DNA of 64,000 nucleotides from the NCBI RefSeq assembly GCF_051020955.1, contig NC_135022.1, positions 13,440,466 through 13,504,465 of the forward strand, written 5' to 3'. Below, piece after piece: positions 45,321 through 58,029 of this stretch. Within the stretch, counting starts at the first letter, position 1. The number at the start of each line of letters is the position of its first letter. The translations under genes were made by a program, and so were the position numbers. The DNA is from Megalopta genalis (lineage: Eukaryota > Arthropoda > Insecta > Hymenoptera > Halictidae). The notes under the pieces were generated by a model that was not told the origin of the DNA, searched no databases, and saw only the letters and a list, made by a program, of their open reading frames with translations.

Positions 45321-47100
45321 AATGCTCGCAGAATGTACAATAAAATATATGTATATTTACCGTCTATGAGTAAAAATAGTATTTTCTTTTTAGTATAAAT
45401 TACAATTAGAAAAGAGCCTACTTTATTTGAAATCATTAGTTTTACCTTCTTCATAGACATGTGCTGCAGTTATCATTCATGTGTTAAAGTTATTGCAACG
45501 TGCGTCATTTTATTTATTAGTGCTAATGTACAGACACTCTGAAAAGCTCTTAATTATAAATATCACGATGCATAATTTAAAAAAAATAATTAGTTTTGTG
45601 AGAATTAATTGAAACCTATTATATGGCTCGAATCGAATTAAATACGGAATAGATAAGAAGAGAAATTCACAATTCTTTGCTTTACTTGTTCATACTTGCG
45701 TTAAAATCAAGAAAGATAGCATTGAAGATATATTGTATGTATCACTCATGCAACATGCTTATTAGTGATACAGATGCACATTCTTGGTTCGAAAGTAAAA
45801 ATTTGCCTCATTATTTTGCAAATTAATTAATTACGGCAAAAGTGTTCCGCAGATAAATTATACATATTTAAGTATGAAATACAAGCTAGGCAGGTGATAA
45901 AATCGACAACTTCTTGTGGCTTTTAATTTGAACATTTCAATGAACCAACTTTTCATAGAATTTATGGTTTGAATTTGTTCAAAACAATGTCATTATAAAT
46001 GAAGTGCTCTTTAATCTCAGTATATTCTTAATAATGTGAGTCATAGGTCTCACAGGTCTCTATACGTATTTGATATAAGTTTTTTTTTTTTAATTAACCA
46101 TAATTGGATTTCTTTTTAGATGTTTGTGACACATTCCAACTACGGTTATAAATATCCGACATAAAAATGTTTTTAGGAAAAAGTCTTTACATATTCATGA
46201 AACAACCATATTTATGTTACAACGCAGATATTTAAATGTAGTGGTAGCAAGATACCTGAGCAAGCAAGTGTTTTTACAAAAGTTTTTACAAAACAAAATA
46301 TTTAATATTGGTGGTCACATTAGCAATAACGCCAAATATAAAATGCTTTAACCAAAATAATCAACTATCAATTCTTTTCTTTAATATACATTCAGCATAA
46401 AACTACCATTGTAAACGTTGCACATTTTGAACTTAACCCACTAACCGCGGCCGCGTTTTTGATTTTTCGTTATGAAACTAGTTTTATTTGTTATGCAAAT
46501 GTAAAATCCGAAGAACTTGACCAAAAAGGTTTGAAAAAGAGAAACAAAAAGATAAAAAAATTTGTATTTAATTAAAAAAAATAACAACTTTGTTTTTACT
46601 TTGTTTTTGCTAAATTATACAAAACATTTAGAACACGAATTCCACGTTTCTTGCGGTTGAAAGAATGAAGACTTAAAAATGAAGAAAGTTCGAAATCTTT
46701 TCGTTACTATAATTGATGAAACGTTACTGCGTGCGAAACATACAAAAGAAGCGAAACAATTTCGTTCTGCGTTTTCTGCGTTCACGACACAATGTGTAAG
46801 AAGTGCATCAGTTTTGAGATTGATTTCTTACATGTCGCATATCTGTTTCTTCTAACAGTGTACGCAACGGATAACAAGAAAAGTTGCAAAAAGGAGTCTG
46901 TGCAATGGAACGGAAAAATGCATGCTGTTCTCATACATTTCTAGATTTATAAATGAATTATTAGGGTACAAACAGATTATCACTTTGACTGCTGCGTCAC
47001 CACACACACACACACACAATGCATTACTATGTACATATATAATGGAATTATTTGCTCAGATTTGAAAATCAATTTTTATGTTAATCTACGTATTGTATCT
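45321..47100. other. AT-rich stretch, no gene recognised
   Basis: TTAACCCACTAACCGCGGCCG at 46434-46454 resembles a TTAA-element left end without a partner. A short (CA)n run is at 47000-47018. Nothing else supported. Confidence 0.35.
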
Positions 47101-48130
47101 ACCTAATTTGAATTGATATCATTCGACAGCGAACCCGTCAGAAGGGAACATTCATTCGGATAAGTCCTACGAAAACGAATTCAGGCGAGATGTTAGTTTT
47201 TCATTGAATGCCGAAGAAACTTAATTTTCATGCTGCGGAAGGATTGAAATCGTAATCGCCGTAATAAATTAGATCTCTCGAAGTTCGGTTTCGCTAACTA
47301 AAGGATTATAATTCCGTTGGAATGCTGAGGATTCGGCAGGGAACGTGTTAAAAAGGGACATTTATTTGGATAATTCCCGCATAACGAATTCAGGCGAGAT
47401 CTTGGTTTTTCGAGCTTGGCGGGGAGAAGTGGGGTGAACGGTACGAATTTGGTCGCGAAATAATCAGGAGAAGTAAAGATCGTATCATCGAGAGCAGCAG
47501 GGCAGATGCGCCGGGGATTTCGTAGGAGGCCGGGGAACGCACACGTCGATCCCGCGGTTTTTATGAGGAGAGGATCTCCGGCGTTACGACTCAAGATCTT
47601 CAAATATTTACTCGAAACGCGGACGTCCTTCCGTCGTCGAGTAGCGGCCCGATAAACGTCGAGGCCTGGCCGCCTCCAGACGACTTCTGGGTTTGTTTTG
47701 TGACTTCGTTTTAACCGCACGTGCTACGGAATTTCGTCATCTGGCATCGGGCTGCCGCGCGTCCTTTTTCCCGAAGAATGGCCCCGAGTTTCTTGCCGGG
47801 GACTGCGCAGGGTGTCTTTATCGTCGACATCGCGAAAACTCGTGTTCCATACGAAACAAATTTTTGCGAGTGCCCTTTGGAATCCGTGCCGCCGAACTCG
47901 ACGGACTACCTGACGGCCAATAATGATTGACAAGTGACAGGAATCGGTTCGACCGTATCCGACGAGCTGTGCTACCATTTTTAAACACTCGCACTGGGTT
48001 ACCTTGAAAAATCACCAACAATTATTTCGCCAACAATGTTTTTTCATCGACATGATTTCGCCGACATCGCATTTCGTCGGCGTTGCTTATTGTATACCGA
48101 CGCATTGAGATCATCGAGGAATATTTACAT
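47100..48130. other. GC-rich island, no gene recognised
   Basis: The reverse frame 47298-47720 (140 codons) overlaps other frames and has no recognisable domain. Confidence 0.35.
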
Positions 48131-49060
48131 CGACCATCGTTACACCGAAATAAGTTATGATTAATGTTACCAAATGTACGACTCCAAGGTAAAGCAATTT
48201 AATTTAAGTTAGTTAATTATTACAAATTATACTTTCGAGATAGAACTATTAACTATTACATTAGTTATAAGTGGAATTACAAAGATATATTATTTGCTAA
48301 CGCTCTATACTCGTTTGTTATGGTCCACGGGATTAACTATGCGATGTTAATTCTAGGACTGTCGACGATTATATTTTAATGTTGCTTTAATTTCTTCATT
48401 TTTCACGTTTGGAATGTGCATTGGGGTCTTAAACCCAAAATTTCAGAGTTTGGGAAAATTGTCGATGTACCATTGTGTATTCAAATTCATAACTATTTGA
48501 ACAATTTTAAGAGCTCGAAATATACAACTTGACGCGTAATAATAATAATAATAATAATTTTGTTATTCATGTATACGGGTAAAAATCGCTTTGTTGCAAA
48601 AAAGAGGTAAGAGGAAAAAAGAGAATTTGTGTAGTCGTCACATGAATATGATAAAATATATATATATATATATCTATTATAATAATTATGAATAATTATG
48701 AATATATACAAGATAGATATACATATGGATACATAATGATACAATACAGAGACTGAGAAGAATAAGAAGAAAAAGCAAAAAGAGGAAGAAAAACTCTTGT
48801 AGTATACATAATAAATATGTATAGTTTAGGAAATATAATAAGTGAACGATTATCAGATATGCAAGCAATACTATTGTTAGATTAAAAAATTAGGTTGATA
48901 AAACCATGTTGTGCTACACGAAGACGTATAACAATACTCAATTAAGAATCGAAGTCAGTGTTTCATGAATTATTTGTTACTCATTCTCTTCACTGAAAGT
49001 TACAAAACAATTTTATCAAATATAAAACCTTTTATCTTTCTACATAAAATTTAGAACCTA
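48131..49060. other. AT-rich stretch with simple repeats
   Basis: (AAT)n at 48537-48558 and (TA)n at 48655-48673. No gene. Confidence 0.5.
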
Positions 49061-49065
49061 ATAAC

Positions 49066-49262
49066 TAGGCTGCGGATCGATATGCAAAAATTACAAATAA
49101 AAGACAAAATAGTAAAATTATCTAAAGAATTTAAGAACACATCTATATTAGTTTTAAATGATGAAAATGGGAAATAATGCAGGAACAATAAACTTCTATT
49201 CAAGTTATATCTCTTGAAATTAAGGAACACAATTTTGATTTTGCATAAAGATTCGCAATCTA
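49066..49262 (+). mobile_element. ~200-bp TA-bounded inverted-repeat element
   Basis: TAGGCTGCGGATCGATATGC to GCATAAAGATTCGCAATCTA, 197 bp. A reversed partial copy follows at about 49280-49480 (ATGGATCTTCGTGCAAAATA). Confidence 0.65.
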
Positions 49263-49599
49263 CTAATAACGTAGAACATGTACAAAGAGACCATGGATCT
49301 TCGTGCAAAATAAAACTTGTCTGTTTCAGCTGTTCGAGATACAAATCAAACAGAAAAATGTCTTTCTATGTTTGATAATTCCAAAAAGTTGCAAATAATG
49401 CATTGATATTATATTTTTAAAATATTTCCACTCTTTTAAACAGCAGCCAACCAATTTGGTCATGAATGCATAAGACCAGTGTTCTGACAATTATCTTCAA
49501 AAATCGGGACAAGCTAAAAAATCTGTCGATCATAATTACAAGTACCGTACAGAAATTACGTATTTCTCGTATGAATGAATTAGTTACCTTTTAACTGTT

Positions 49600-50280
49600 T
49601 TCAGCGAACCAGTTAGCCCGAAGAAAAACAATCCCGCGGAGGTGAGCGCGTTCTTCCCACGGTATCATAAATAAATGATTGGCATTGTGTTAACGTGGCC
49701 TTTCATCGATTCGAAAGCATGTAAATTTTGGAGCCGTCCATTGAAATGTTCGGCGAGGCAGTTCCCTTGCCGGAATTATTAAATCGAAGACTAAACTCTG
49801 CCACGGCAGAAAAAGTGAATTAATTTGGCACGTAATCGCTTTCTGCAATTCAAAGACGCTTCATGATGAATAATGATAATCCCTGGTCGGCGCTTCGCGA
49901 ACTATTTAAGCGTCTCGAAGTGGAATCTAATTCTACCCGGCCACAATTTGCATTAACTACGCCCGGCCGTAACATTGTTCTCATTTCCCCGGGAACGCAT
50001 AATTTATACATCGGCTATTTTTGAGCGCCCGTGTCGCGGACCCGTGTCGATGAACTTATTCCTAGTCCAACGGTGGAGAATCAACCGAGAGAAATTCATC
50101 GTGTAACGAGCATCCTCTTTTTTTCTTGCCGGACTCGTCGACGCTTTTCCTCGTTCCCAACGATCCGAATTACAACCTTTCGACCAATTAACATTTACAA
50201 CGTAATTTTCCATTGCAACGATTCGTACTGGATGCGATTTCAAAGCTTGCGCAATCCTCGTGCGAAATAATAAAATCCGT
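49600..50280. other. GC-rich island, no gene recognised
   Basis: Frames of 79 and 122 codons on opposite strands overlap each other; unrecognised. Confidence 0.35.
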
Positions 50281-50497
50281 TCTTGAATTTTTTTTTTAAA
50301 TGTATCAATGTAAACTACTGTTGTGAAGTAGCTAGAATGAAAGTTCTGATTAAACACGTGACGGAATAACAAATCATCGATGTACTTTTTGCAGCATAAA
50401 GGTGGAGCTTAAAAGTAGTTTTAAATGTTATGTCAGTCGATCTCTTTCGTGTGTTCTTTTTCTGTTTTATACATTTTTTCGTTCTACTTGCCTGTAA

Positions 50498-50690
50498 CAA
50501 TTGAACACCGGATCTTTATGCGAACTAAAAATTGCCTACACGATGTCTGCATTTTGTGGACAAAATGTATTTCCGCTGTTAATAAATTCAAGAAGCTGAA
50601 AATAATATAACAGTGTTTCTAAAATCATCAACAGTTTTCATTGTTCCGCATTTCAGCTGCTCAATTTGTTCATAAACGCGCAATTTGAAA
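50498..50690 (-). mobile_element. ~200-bp inverted-repeat element, partial
   Basis: CACCGGATCTTTATGCGAAC opening and a degenerate close near GCGCAATTTGAAATG. Confidence 0.45.
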
Positions 50691-50709
50691 TGCGCAATTT
50701 AGTAATAAT

Positions 50710-50885
50710 TAGACTGCGAATTTTTATGCAAACTAAAAACTGTCTGCGTCAATTGCAAGAAATAAAAACTCTTTCTTTTTAAAATAATTATGACAAAAAA
50801 AAATTAATACATTGGCGTTTCTAAATTCTTTTAGTCTTTCTACTATATTTTAGTTTTGCCATAAATGCGTAAAATCCTCGGTCCA
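50710..50885 (-). mobile_element. ~200-bp TA-bounded inverted-repeat element
   Basis: TAGACTGCGAATTTTTATGC to GCGTAAAATCCTCGGTCCA, 176 bp, complete. Confidence 0.65.
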
Positions 50886-51169
50886 GTAATAATAATTCAT
50901 TTTGTTCTTGCACTAAATATTTTTACATAATATAGATAGATTTCCTACAGCCGATTGTTGTTTCTCCTAAAGTAATTTTATAAAAAAGTTGTCACGAATT
51001 CATTTATGTACAGCATCCAAATTCAATCCCCATAGTTTTACGATAATATACGTTGTGCTTATTATATCTCGTTGTTGATGAAACATAGAACATTTTAACA
51101 TTGCAGAAGACACATTAGCGTAACTGTCTTAAAGCTTCTAGATCAACAAACGTGATAAACAGAGTTTTT

Positions 51170-51660
51170 TAGGAATTTTGCGAATCGAAACACGAAGAAA
51201 CCGGAGGCTGGCTGGTCGAATCTATTCTGGTCGTTAACGATAAAAAGAATAGTTTTCTGGGAGCGCAGGAGTTTTTGTTTGGCCGAACGTGCACGTCGAT
51301 ACCCGCTGCAATTAATGCCTCGTTCTTTACGAGTGCCAAGAAGCACAAAATGCCCGCCACCGGCTTCGAACATTTTTTCTTCGCGGTCAACCCCCTTCGA
51401 GCCCACCAGTCTGGAATATTTACATCGGTATATTTAGTCTGACGCCCACGTTCATAACAGTTTATGTCCGCTATCTCCGCGCTTTTGTCACGAGAAAAAA
51501 AGTGCACGCGCGAAGCGAGCGACGCTGACAAAAGGACTGTCTTTGGCGCAGTCAGCTTCGACTTGTGGCCCAAAAGGTGCCTCGAGGAAAGGAGGACACT
51601 GATTTTTTCAGATAATAACGTTGTCAAACCACTGGGATACTATAGTTTTCCTTGACACAC
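51170..51660. other. GC-moderate island, no gene recognised
   Basis: A reverse frame of 152 codons (51169-51627) is the longest on that strand but is lysine/serine-rich, without domains, and overlapped by other frames. Confidence 0.3.
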
Positions 51661-51968
51661 GTAACAAAGGAACATGAAATTTCCGATTTCTAATATGAGA
51701 ATTAGTTATTTAACGATATTGGTTTGTTTCACTCGGTTTGTTGTTTCATTCGCCGGGCTATTGTTCAAGAAAAGACAATAATATTCAACTAAAAAAAATT
51801 GTGACTACAGTTTGGACATTACAGAAAATGTTTTGATGAAACGAAGTTAACGAACAATATTGTCTTTCTGAAAATGAAGTGTTAATACAGTTTGACATAT
51901 GTCTTCCAAAGTAAAAATTCATTCATCTTCTGTTTCTAGATACCGTAAATGAATTTTGAATAAATGGG

Positions 51969-52088
51969 TAATATGTGGATCTTTGAGTAAAATAAAGATT
52001 GTTTACCTAAATTGCAACAAACTAAAGTGAAATAGTTTTGCGTTCCGCCTACAGATTTTTCTGATAAATGCATAAAATCCGCACTCTA
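51969..52088 (-). mobile_element. Internally deleted ~200-bp family copy
   Basis: TATGTGGATCTTTGAGTAAA to GCATAAAATCCGCACTCTA, only 120 bp. Another opening end (CTGTGGATCTTTATGCAG) follows at 52104. Confidence 0.55.
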
Positions 52089-52754
52089 ATAATTAACAGT
52101 CTGTGGATCTTTATGCAGATTAATTATTTGCGGTTAACATTATAAACTGTAAATTTCTTAACAAGTACATGCGTCACTTGTGTAAGATGAATAATTTGTA
52201 TAAAGCAGTTAATGTATGACCTGCATAAGAATACTATAATTTATAGTCCGCATTATATGTTAATGTGTCGATTTAATATTTATACGGAGCAGAAGATTAA
52301 TAACAGAATAAATTAAAGACAATTAAGAAGTACAAATAAAGACAAAATTTTATTCTCATGAAATTGGTGTGTACAAGAAGTATTAAAATGTTTGAAGAGA
52401 GAGTTTGAACAATGAAAACAAAAATAGAGCTTGTTAAAAAATTGTGCACAACATTTAAAAATGACTAAAGTATTCCTCAAATCAGTGTTAAACTTTTTCA
52501 TTCTGTGACTCAAAAAAAATACAGACGCATTCGTCGTTATATTAACATTTTCTTAATCATACGACAAGTTTCGTCATTAGTAGGAAATTCTCATTTTAAT
52601 TAATCATTTCCTAAGTATCTAAATGAGGGAATATAGAATAACAATACAAATAATTTTCATAAATACGCGCGTTTTCTTGCATTTTACAAACTAGCATAAA
52701 TGCTCAGCAATCTAATAATTAGAGTAAATTTTCAGAATTAATCAGTCCAATAAT

Positions 52755-52880
52755 TAGACTGCAGATCTCGTGTAATTATGACAAAAATGAATAGATGCAA
52801 TTGAAAACAATAGTAAAACTCAGATGATTCCAATAGATGATTTGCAACTTAGTAACGCTAAACTTATCGAGCTGCATGAG
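52755..52880 (+). mobile_element. Partial ~200-bp inverted-repeat element
   Basis: TAGACTGCAGATCTCGTG then AATTATGACAAAAATGAATA; right end lost. Confidence 0.45.
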
Positions 52881-53169
52881 CAACTGAAGTGTTTTGTTTT
52901 ATAAGATTCACAAGACTGGATTTATTTTGACTCTCCGCCATTTCTATCATAATTAGACAATTTACTAGTTCTTACGTTGGTCTCTTAGTTGGTTCAAACG
53001 ATTATACTCTTTGCCAGTGCACATTAATCTGGTAAGCGGAATTCTGTGGCAAGTATCCAATTTTTGAACTTCTGTATTTAAAAACATTTTTGTTTGCTAC
53101 AAGATGGTATCCTGTTAGAGTTTCCGAATCCAAATATATTACTCCTTTTATATAATAATGTAAGAATAA

Positions 53170-53310
53170 TTAGTATACATATAATGTATTAATAATAATT
53201 ATTAATATACATATAATTAATTAATAATAATTATTAATATACATATAATTAATTAATAATAATTAATATACATATAATGTAATAATAATAATTATTAATA
53301 TACATATAAC
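53170..53310. repeat. AT-only 32-bp minisatellite, five units
   Basis: TATACATATAA anchors occur at 53174, 53206, 53238, 53267 and 53299; the fourth unit is three bases short. Confidence 0.85.
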
Positions 53311-53928
53311 GAGAAATACTCACTTGAGGACCAAATAATACAAATAAAGATAAAACTAATTACTTTCCCAACTCATTATAAAATATCAAAAAACTGCTTT
53401 GCATTATTTACTTTGGTACTTGTTGATAAGTATATTTAAATTATTTAATTGTGTCTTTGCTCAATGAATTTAGAAACCTACAAAATTGTTGGAAAGAAAA
53501 ATTCGTTTATTTCGAGTACTACTTCCGGCTATCTTTATGTTCGTGGGATTTTTAGCAAATGTTCGTCCGAGGTTTTGAACGGTTCACCGCGCGTTCACTG
53601 AACGCTTGTATCTAATACCAAAACAAACCACGATTTCTCAGACATTTCCAATGATCTGACAAAAAAATGTTTCGAAGTTCAACACTATTCACTTTTGTAC
53701 AAATTAGAATATAAACACTTGCGGGAAAATCTTTTTTTTTCGTCATAAATTCTGGTCACTTCGAGTTTTTGAATATTGGTACATATTTTTGACTCGACAA
53801 TATTTTAGCCAGTGTCGAGACGACGAATTCAACGACCTACTATATTTTGACCTTAAACATTCAAACGATGCTAAAACAATTTTAGCCACGGAAATCGAAT
53901 CAACGACTGAAAAATTCTCGAAATTCAT

Positions 53929-53977
53929 TGGCGCTCGCTTTCCTCGGTAGCGCACTGATAGCGCAAAGGGGTTAAGT
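53929..53977. mobile_element. Possible right end of a TTAA element
   Basis: TAGCGCAAAGGGG-TTAA resembles the right ends of the TTAA elements listed here. No matching left end found. Confidence 0.25.
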
Positions 53978-53979
53978 AC

Positions 53980-54560
53980 GAGCCGCGAGCAACTGTTCCA
54001 AACAAATAAGCGCAATTCCAGTGCGTTGCACGACGTACAACACCTGTCCGTGACCGGCATACGTACACCCTCAATTATCAGCCTCTGCTCACTGTTTTAT
54101 TCCATGGGAACCGCGTCACGTACATCCGCATCGTGTTACGTATCGCCGTCGGCCCGGTCAGAAAGCGTCATTAGAGGTGATCATAAACTCATAAGAATAA
54201 CCAAGACACAGCCCCGGGACTAAATAATTAAAGAGAAGCGAGTGTGTGCACACATTCGTCGGATTTTCCTTTTTTAGAAGCTGCTTCGGTGCTTCGACCG
54301 ACGTAGACCGCGTGGTCGACAAGAAACCGCAGTTTTCGTCCGTTCTCCTTTTTCAGAATTAGCTCGACTTCCGGTGTTATTATGTCCCTTTTCAGAAACC
54401 TGAATCTCTTTTTTGAAAAGCACCGCGAACGTGAAGTCGCGTTAATGAGTCCAGTCATCTCTCTGTGTTCTAGCTTTTGTGCGTAAAAATAGGCTGCGCG
54501 TGTACATTCGCTGACTTGCGACAGAGACAGCCGGGACAATCGGTGAACAAAAGAGTCGCC
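53980..54560. other. Moderate-GC island, no gene recognised
   Basis: Frames up to 103 codons, unrecognised. Confidence 0.35.
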
Positions 54561-54987
54561 AAGTAAACAATTTTTTCTTAATTATATCGTTGCTACGCGT
54601 TTCAAGCTCTGCAATCGCTTTGGACGTGATCTCGATCATTCTGTTGTCTCCGGTAAATAGAATTGTTTGAGTGTTTATTAAAAATGGAAGATAGTATTGT
54701 CTACATGTTGGAGTGATTATCGAATAATTTATGTGCACGACCAGACGTCGAGACTCATTTTGTTAGGAATTTCAAACGCGAATACAGCGTGCAATATAAC
54801 GTGATAATCGAGTAACTTATATTTTCATATTGATGAAGTAATTATAATTAGCTTTAACATATACGCGCACGCTATGCTGTCGGCAACGCTTCGTACAGGT
54901 ATCGTTTATACCATGAAGTTCGAGAACAAAAGAAAAAGTTGATTGAACTCGAAATGGAAATGAAAGACGGGCACATTACGAAGAAAC

Positions 54988-56041
54988 AAATACTTCTTGT
55001 AAAAAGTCTTGCAAAAGTACAAACATACCATAAAAACAGTTCAATCTAAGGCAACTAATTTGACGATTTACTGTAACAATCAATGAAGATGAAATCTGAC
55101 ACTGTATCTATTAATAAATGACTGTTCTTCAAATACTTCTTGTAAAAAGTCTTGTAAAAGTACAAACATACCATAAAAACAGTTCAATCTAAGGCAACTG
55201 ATTTGACGATTTACTGAAACAATCAATAAATATGAAATCTGACACTGTATCTATTAATAAATATGACTGTTCTTCAAATACTTCTTGTAACAAATCTTGT
55301 AAAAGTACAAACATACCATAAAAACAGTTCAATCTAAGGCAACTAATTTGACGATTTACTGAAACAATCAATGAAGATGAAATCTGACACTGTATCTATT
55401 AATAAATGACTGTTCTTCAAATACTTCTTGTAAAAAGTCTTGTAAAAGTACAAACATACCATAAAAACAGTTCAATCTAAGGCAACTGATTTGACGATTT
55501 ACTGTAACAATCAATGAAGATGAAATCTGACACTGTATCTATTAATAAATGACTGTTCTTCAAATACTTCTTGTAAAAAGTCTTGTAAAAGTACAAACAT
55601 ACCATAAAAACAGTTCAATCTAAGGCAACTAATATGCGAAACGATTTACCGAAACAATCAATAAAGATGAAATCTGACACCGTTTATATTAACCCCTTAA
55701 CGCGCAGAAACGTATTAACACGGGCGTGCAAAACCGGCCAAAATGTGCAGACCCGTATATATACGGTCGGCGTCGCAACTTATGTCGCTAAACTGTTCAG
55801 ATTCGAATATATGAAAAACAGTACGATGGGTACAAAATTCGATCTGCAATGCGATTCAATATTCACTATAATTATTTATCCACTATTTTTATTGAATTTT
55901 TAGTAATTTTTGCATTTTTTTTAAATATTTATTGAAATTAAGGTCCAAATATGTATATTTTCTTAGATAAAAAAAATTAATTTTTTTTGGTCGGTTTTTT
56001 TTTTTAAATTGTGCATTAAGGGGTTAATAAACGTCTGTTCT
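54988..56041. repeat. 143-bp satellite array, five units, one interrupted
   Basis: AAATACTTCTTGTAA starts units at 54988, 55131, 55276, 55419 and 55562 (spacings 143, 145, 143, 143). Units contain CATACCATAAAAACAGTTC and TCTATTAATAAATGACTG. By eye they differ at only a few positions. The last unit is split at its TTAA by the element 55689-56027. Confidence 0.92.
55689..56027. mobile_element. TTAA element inserted in the satellite
   Basis: TTAA-CCCCTTAACGCG at left and GCATTAAGGGG-TTAA at right. The flanks ATATTAA and TTAATAAACG rejoin into the ATTAATAAA(T/C)G found in the other satellite units, so the insertion point and TTAA duplication are directly visible. 339 bp, non-coding; CpG-bearing left half, T-rich right half. 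Confidence 0.85.
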
Positions 56042-56314
56042 TCTCTAACCGAACAATCTTGTCATTCTGTTTAGCACACATAATAAAAGTTCCATTGTAT
56101 TCGCGTTTACGTGAACCCTTTGCGAACGAGGATTTAAAAAAGAAGGAAAGTCTGAGAATATATTTTCATCCGAATACTAGATCACGCATCGAAGATTTAA
56201 ATAATGAGGTAAAATGGACAATATCTTCTGATCTTTTTTGTTACGTACATAAGTCAATTACATGCTTGACGTTCCTGAAATAAGATGCACAATCCTATCG
56301 TCGTCAATATGGGC

Positions 56315-56681
56315 GGCATAGAAGCCAATCAGTGTAAGTCCATTAACCTTAAAACAGAAACAAATAAATCAGCCGTAAAAAGAATAACAATATCGCTAAT
56401 AACGCAAAACACAATTTTCATTATAAGATGACAATACGAATGATCTTAGTCAAAAGAGAAACAAAAGAAACGTGTCAATGTTTTCGTGGAAAAGAACAAT
56501 TACCTCTGAGCAATTTTGTTTAGTCATTTCATGATCGACATAAGTGTTGTTATCTATTGTTGATTTATGAAGAAATCGACGATATTGATTTATCGACCGA
56601 AGGATCCTATGATAAACGTGTGTTTGCACTGCGTGACCCATTTTCGAAGAAAAATTGACTTACACCGATCGGCTTCTGAAA
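56315..56681. mobile_element. MITE with GGCTCAGAAGCC ends, copy 2
   Basis: Left GGCATAGAAGCCAATCAGTG and right CACCGATCGGCTTCTGA. It shares TGTGTTTGCACTGCGT and GATTTATCGACCGA-type interior with 21735-22037, plus about 60 extra bases before that segment. Confidence 0.75.
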
Positions 56682-56879
56682 AGTCAGAGAGTAAATATTT
56701 TTCTTTATTGATGACGAATTTTATCATTACGTATACCAACAAATTTTTGACATTATAAATCATTCGTATAGCGAAAGAATCAGTGCGCCATTATTTCAGA
56801 AAAATTGAAAAATTGGTTCTGTAAGAGCAAACAAATTAATCGGCAGGACGAAGACTGACAAACAGTTATCGTTCGACTG

Positions 56880-57150
56880 GAACTCCCGACTTTGAAGAAC
56901 ACAAGGCGCTGTCAGCGAGCTCAAAAGTTTCCACGAGTTACGCACCGGACACTGATAACGCAATTATACGATGGTTGCACGGCAATTTTTCCGCGGGTCG
57001 AATCTCTACACGATCTCCCCATTGAATGGAAATCTCGAACAGGTTTATCTCTGCAAAAGCGTGCTGTGCTTTCGTTACGCTGTCGTAACGTTTTTTTTTT
57101 ATTTTTTAAGGAAACAGTATTTTTTATTGGACCAGCAAACGCATCTTGAT
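56880..57150. other. Moderate-GC stretch, no gene recognised
   Basis: Overlapping frames of 85 to 107 codons on both strands; unrecognised. Confidence 0.35.
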
Positions 57151-57239
57151 ATTCTCTACAAAAGACTGTTATCTTATTTCTCACTGAAATCATTATTGTA
57201 CGAAATATATGAACTTCATTATTGCTTCATTACTGCTTT

Positions 57240-57705
57240 TGTCGACCCACAATTGATAACTTTTACTAACATAACTGATATTTTGGAGTCATGATAAACC
57301 TTAAATAAAATGTGTGAACCTAGTTGCGTTTAAATATCGTTAATTTGAAGAGATATATGAATTTCATTGTTTCTAAGGAAGAGTGACCTCTTCATTAACC
57401 CTTAACCGACAATTCTTACAAAACTAACTGGGATTTTTGGTCATGATAAACTCAAAAAAGTGTCAATGTACTTGTGACCAAAAATTATTAATTTAAGAGA
57501 CATACAAATTTTGCATTACTGCTACGAAAGAATTATCCATTTGCTGTTCCATTTTCTGTTTGAAAATATGTATATCGCACTCGACGAAATCGTTAAACAC
57601 GTATTTTTTTAGTTTTGATCACACGTGGAATCATTTTAAGCAATAAACAAGCTATACATTCTTTTAACAGGAAACTCAAATATTGTTGAACTGTTAAGGG
57701 GTTGA
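57240..57705. mobile_element. TTAA-type element with partial tandem duplication
   Basis: TTAA-CCCTTAACCGAC (57395) faces CTGTTAAGGGG-TTGA (57702), so one TTAA has a single change. About 150 bp upstream (57240-57390) resemble the first half of the element: GTCATGATAAAC occurs in both, followed by AATTT-GAGA(C/T)AT. Confidence 0.5.
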
Positions 57706-57816
57706 GGACAAAAAAGTGCTAATCAACGTAGAAGTGAAAGAAATCAGAGTCCAAGGGGTCGGAACATGCCCTTCTTGAAACTATCCAAGTCTACGCGATC
57801 ATTTTTCGCTCTACGA

Positions 57817-57974
57817 ATAATATTATTATATTATTATATTATTATATTATTATATTATTATATTATTATATTAGTATATTATTATATTAGTATATTATTA
57901 TATTAGTATATTATTATATTATTATATTATTATATTATTTTATTATTATATATTTATTATTATATTATTATATA
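57817..57974. repeat. (TTATA)n-type microsatellite
   Basis: About 158 bp of TATTA/TTATA pentamer-like units with a few G substitutions forming TTAGTATA. Confidence 0.9.
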
Positions 57975-58029
57975 TTCGCTACATTAGCATAGTGTAAATA
58001 GAAGTGATAATATGTGACGAACCACCCTG

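Noticed and set aside
47298..47720. 140-codon reverse frame
   Set aside because: Sits in a GC-rich island with frames open on both strands; no domain.
51169..51627. 152-codon reverse frame
   Set aside because: No recognisable family, overlapped by other frames of similar length, no exon signals judged convincing.
54988..55688. Regular repeats that might be taken for a CRISPR array
   Set aside because: The whole 143-bp unit is repeated with no unique spacers; it is a eukaryotic-type satellite.
55634..55903. 89-codon frame across the satellite/TTAA junction
   Set aside because: Starts in the satellite unit and continues into the inserted element, so it is a chance fusion.
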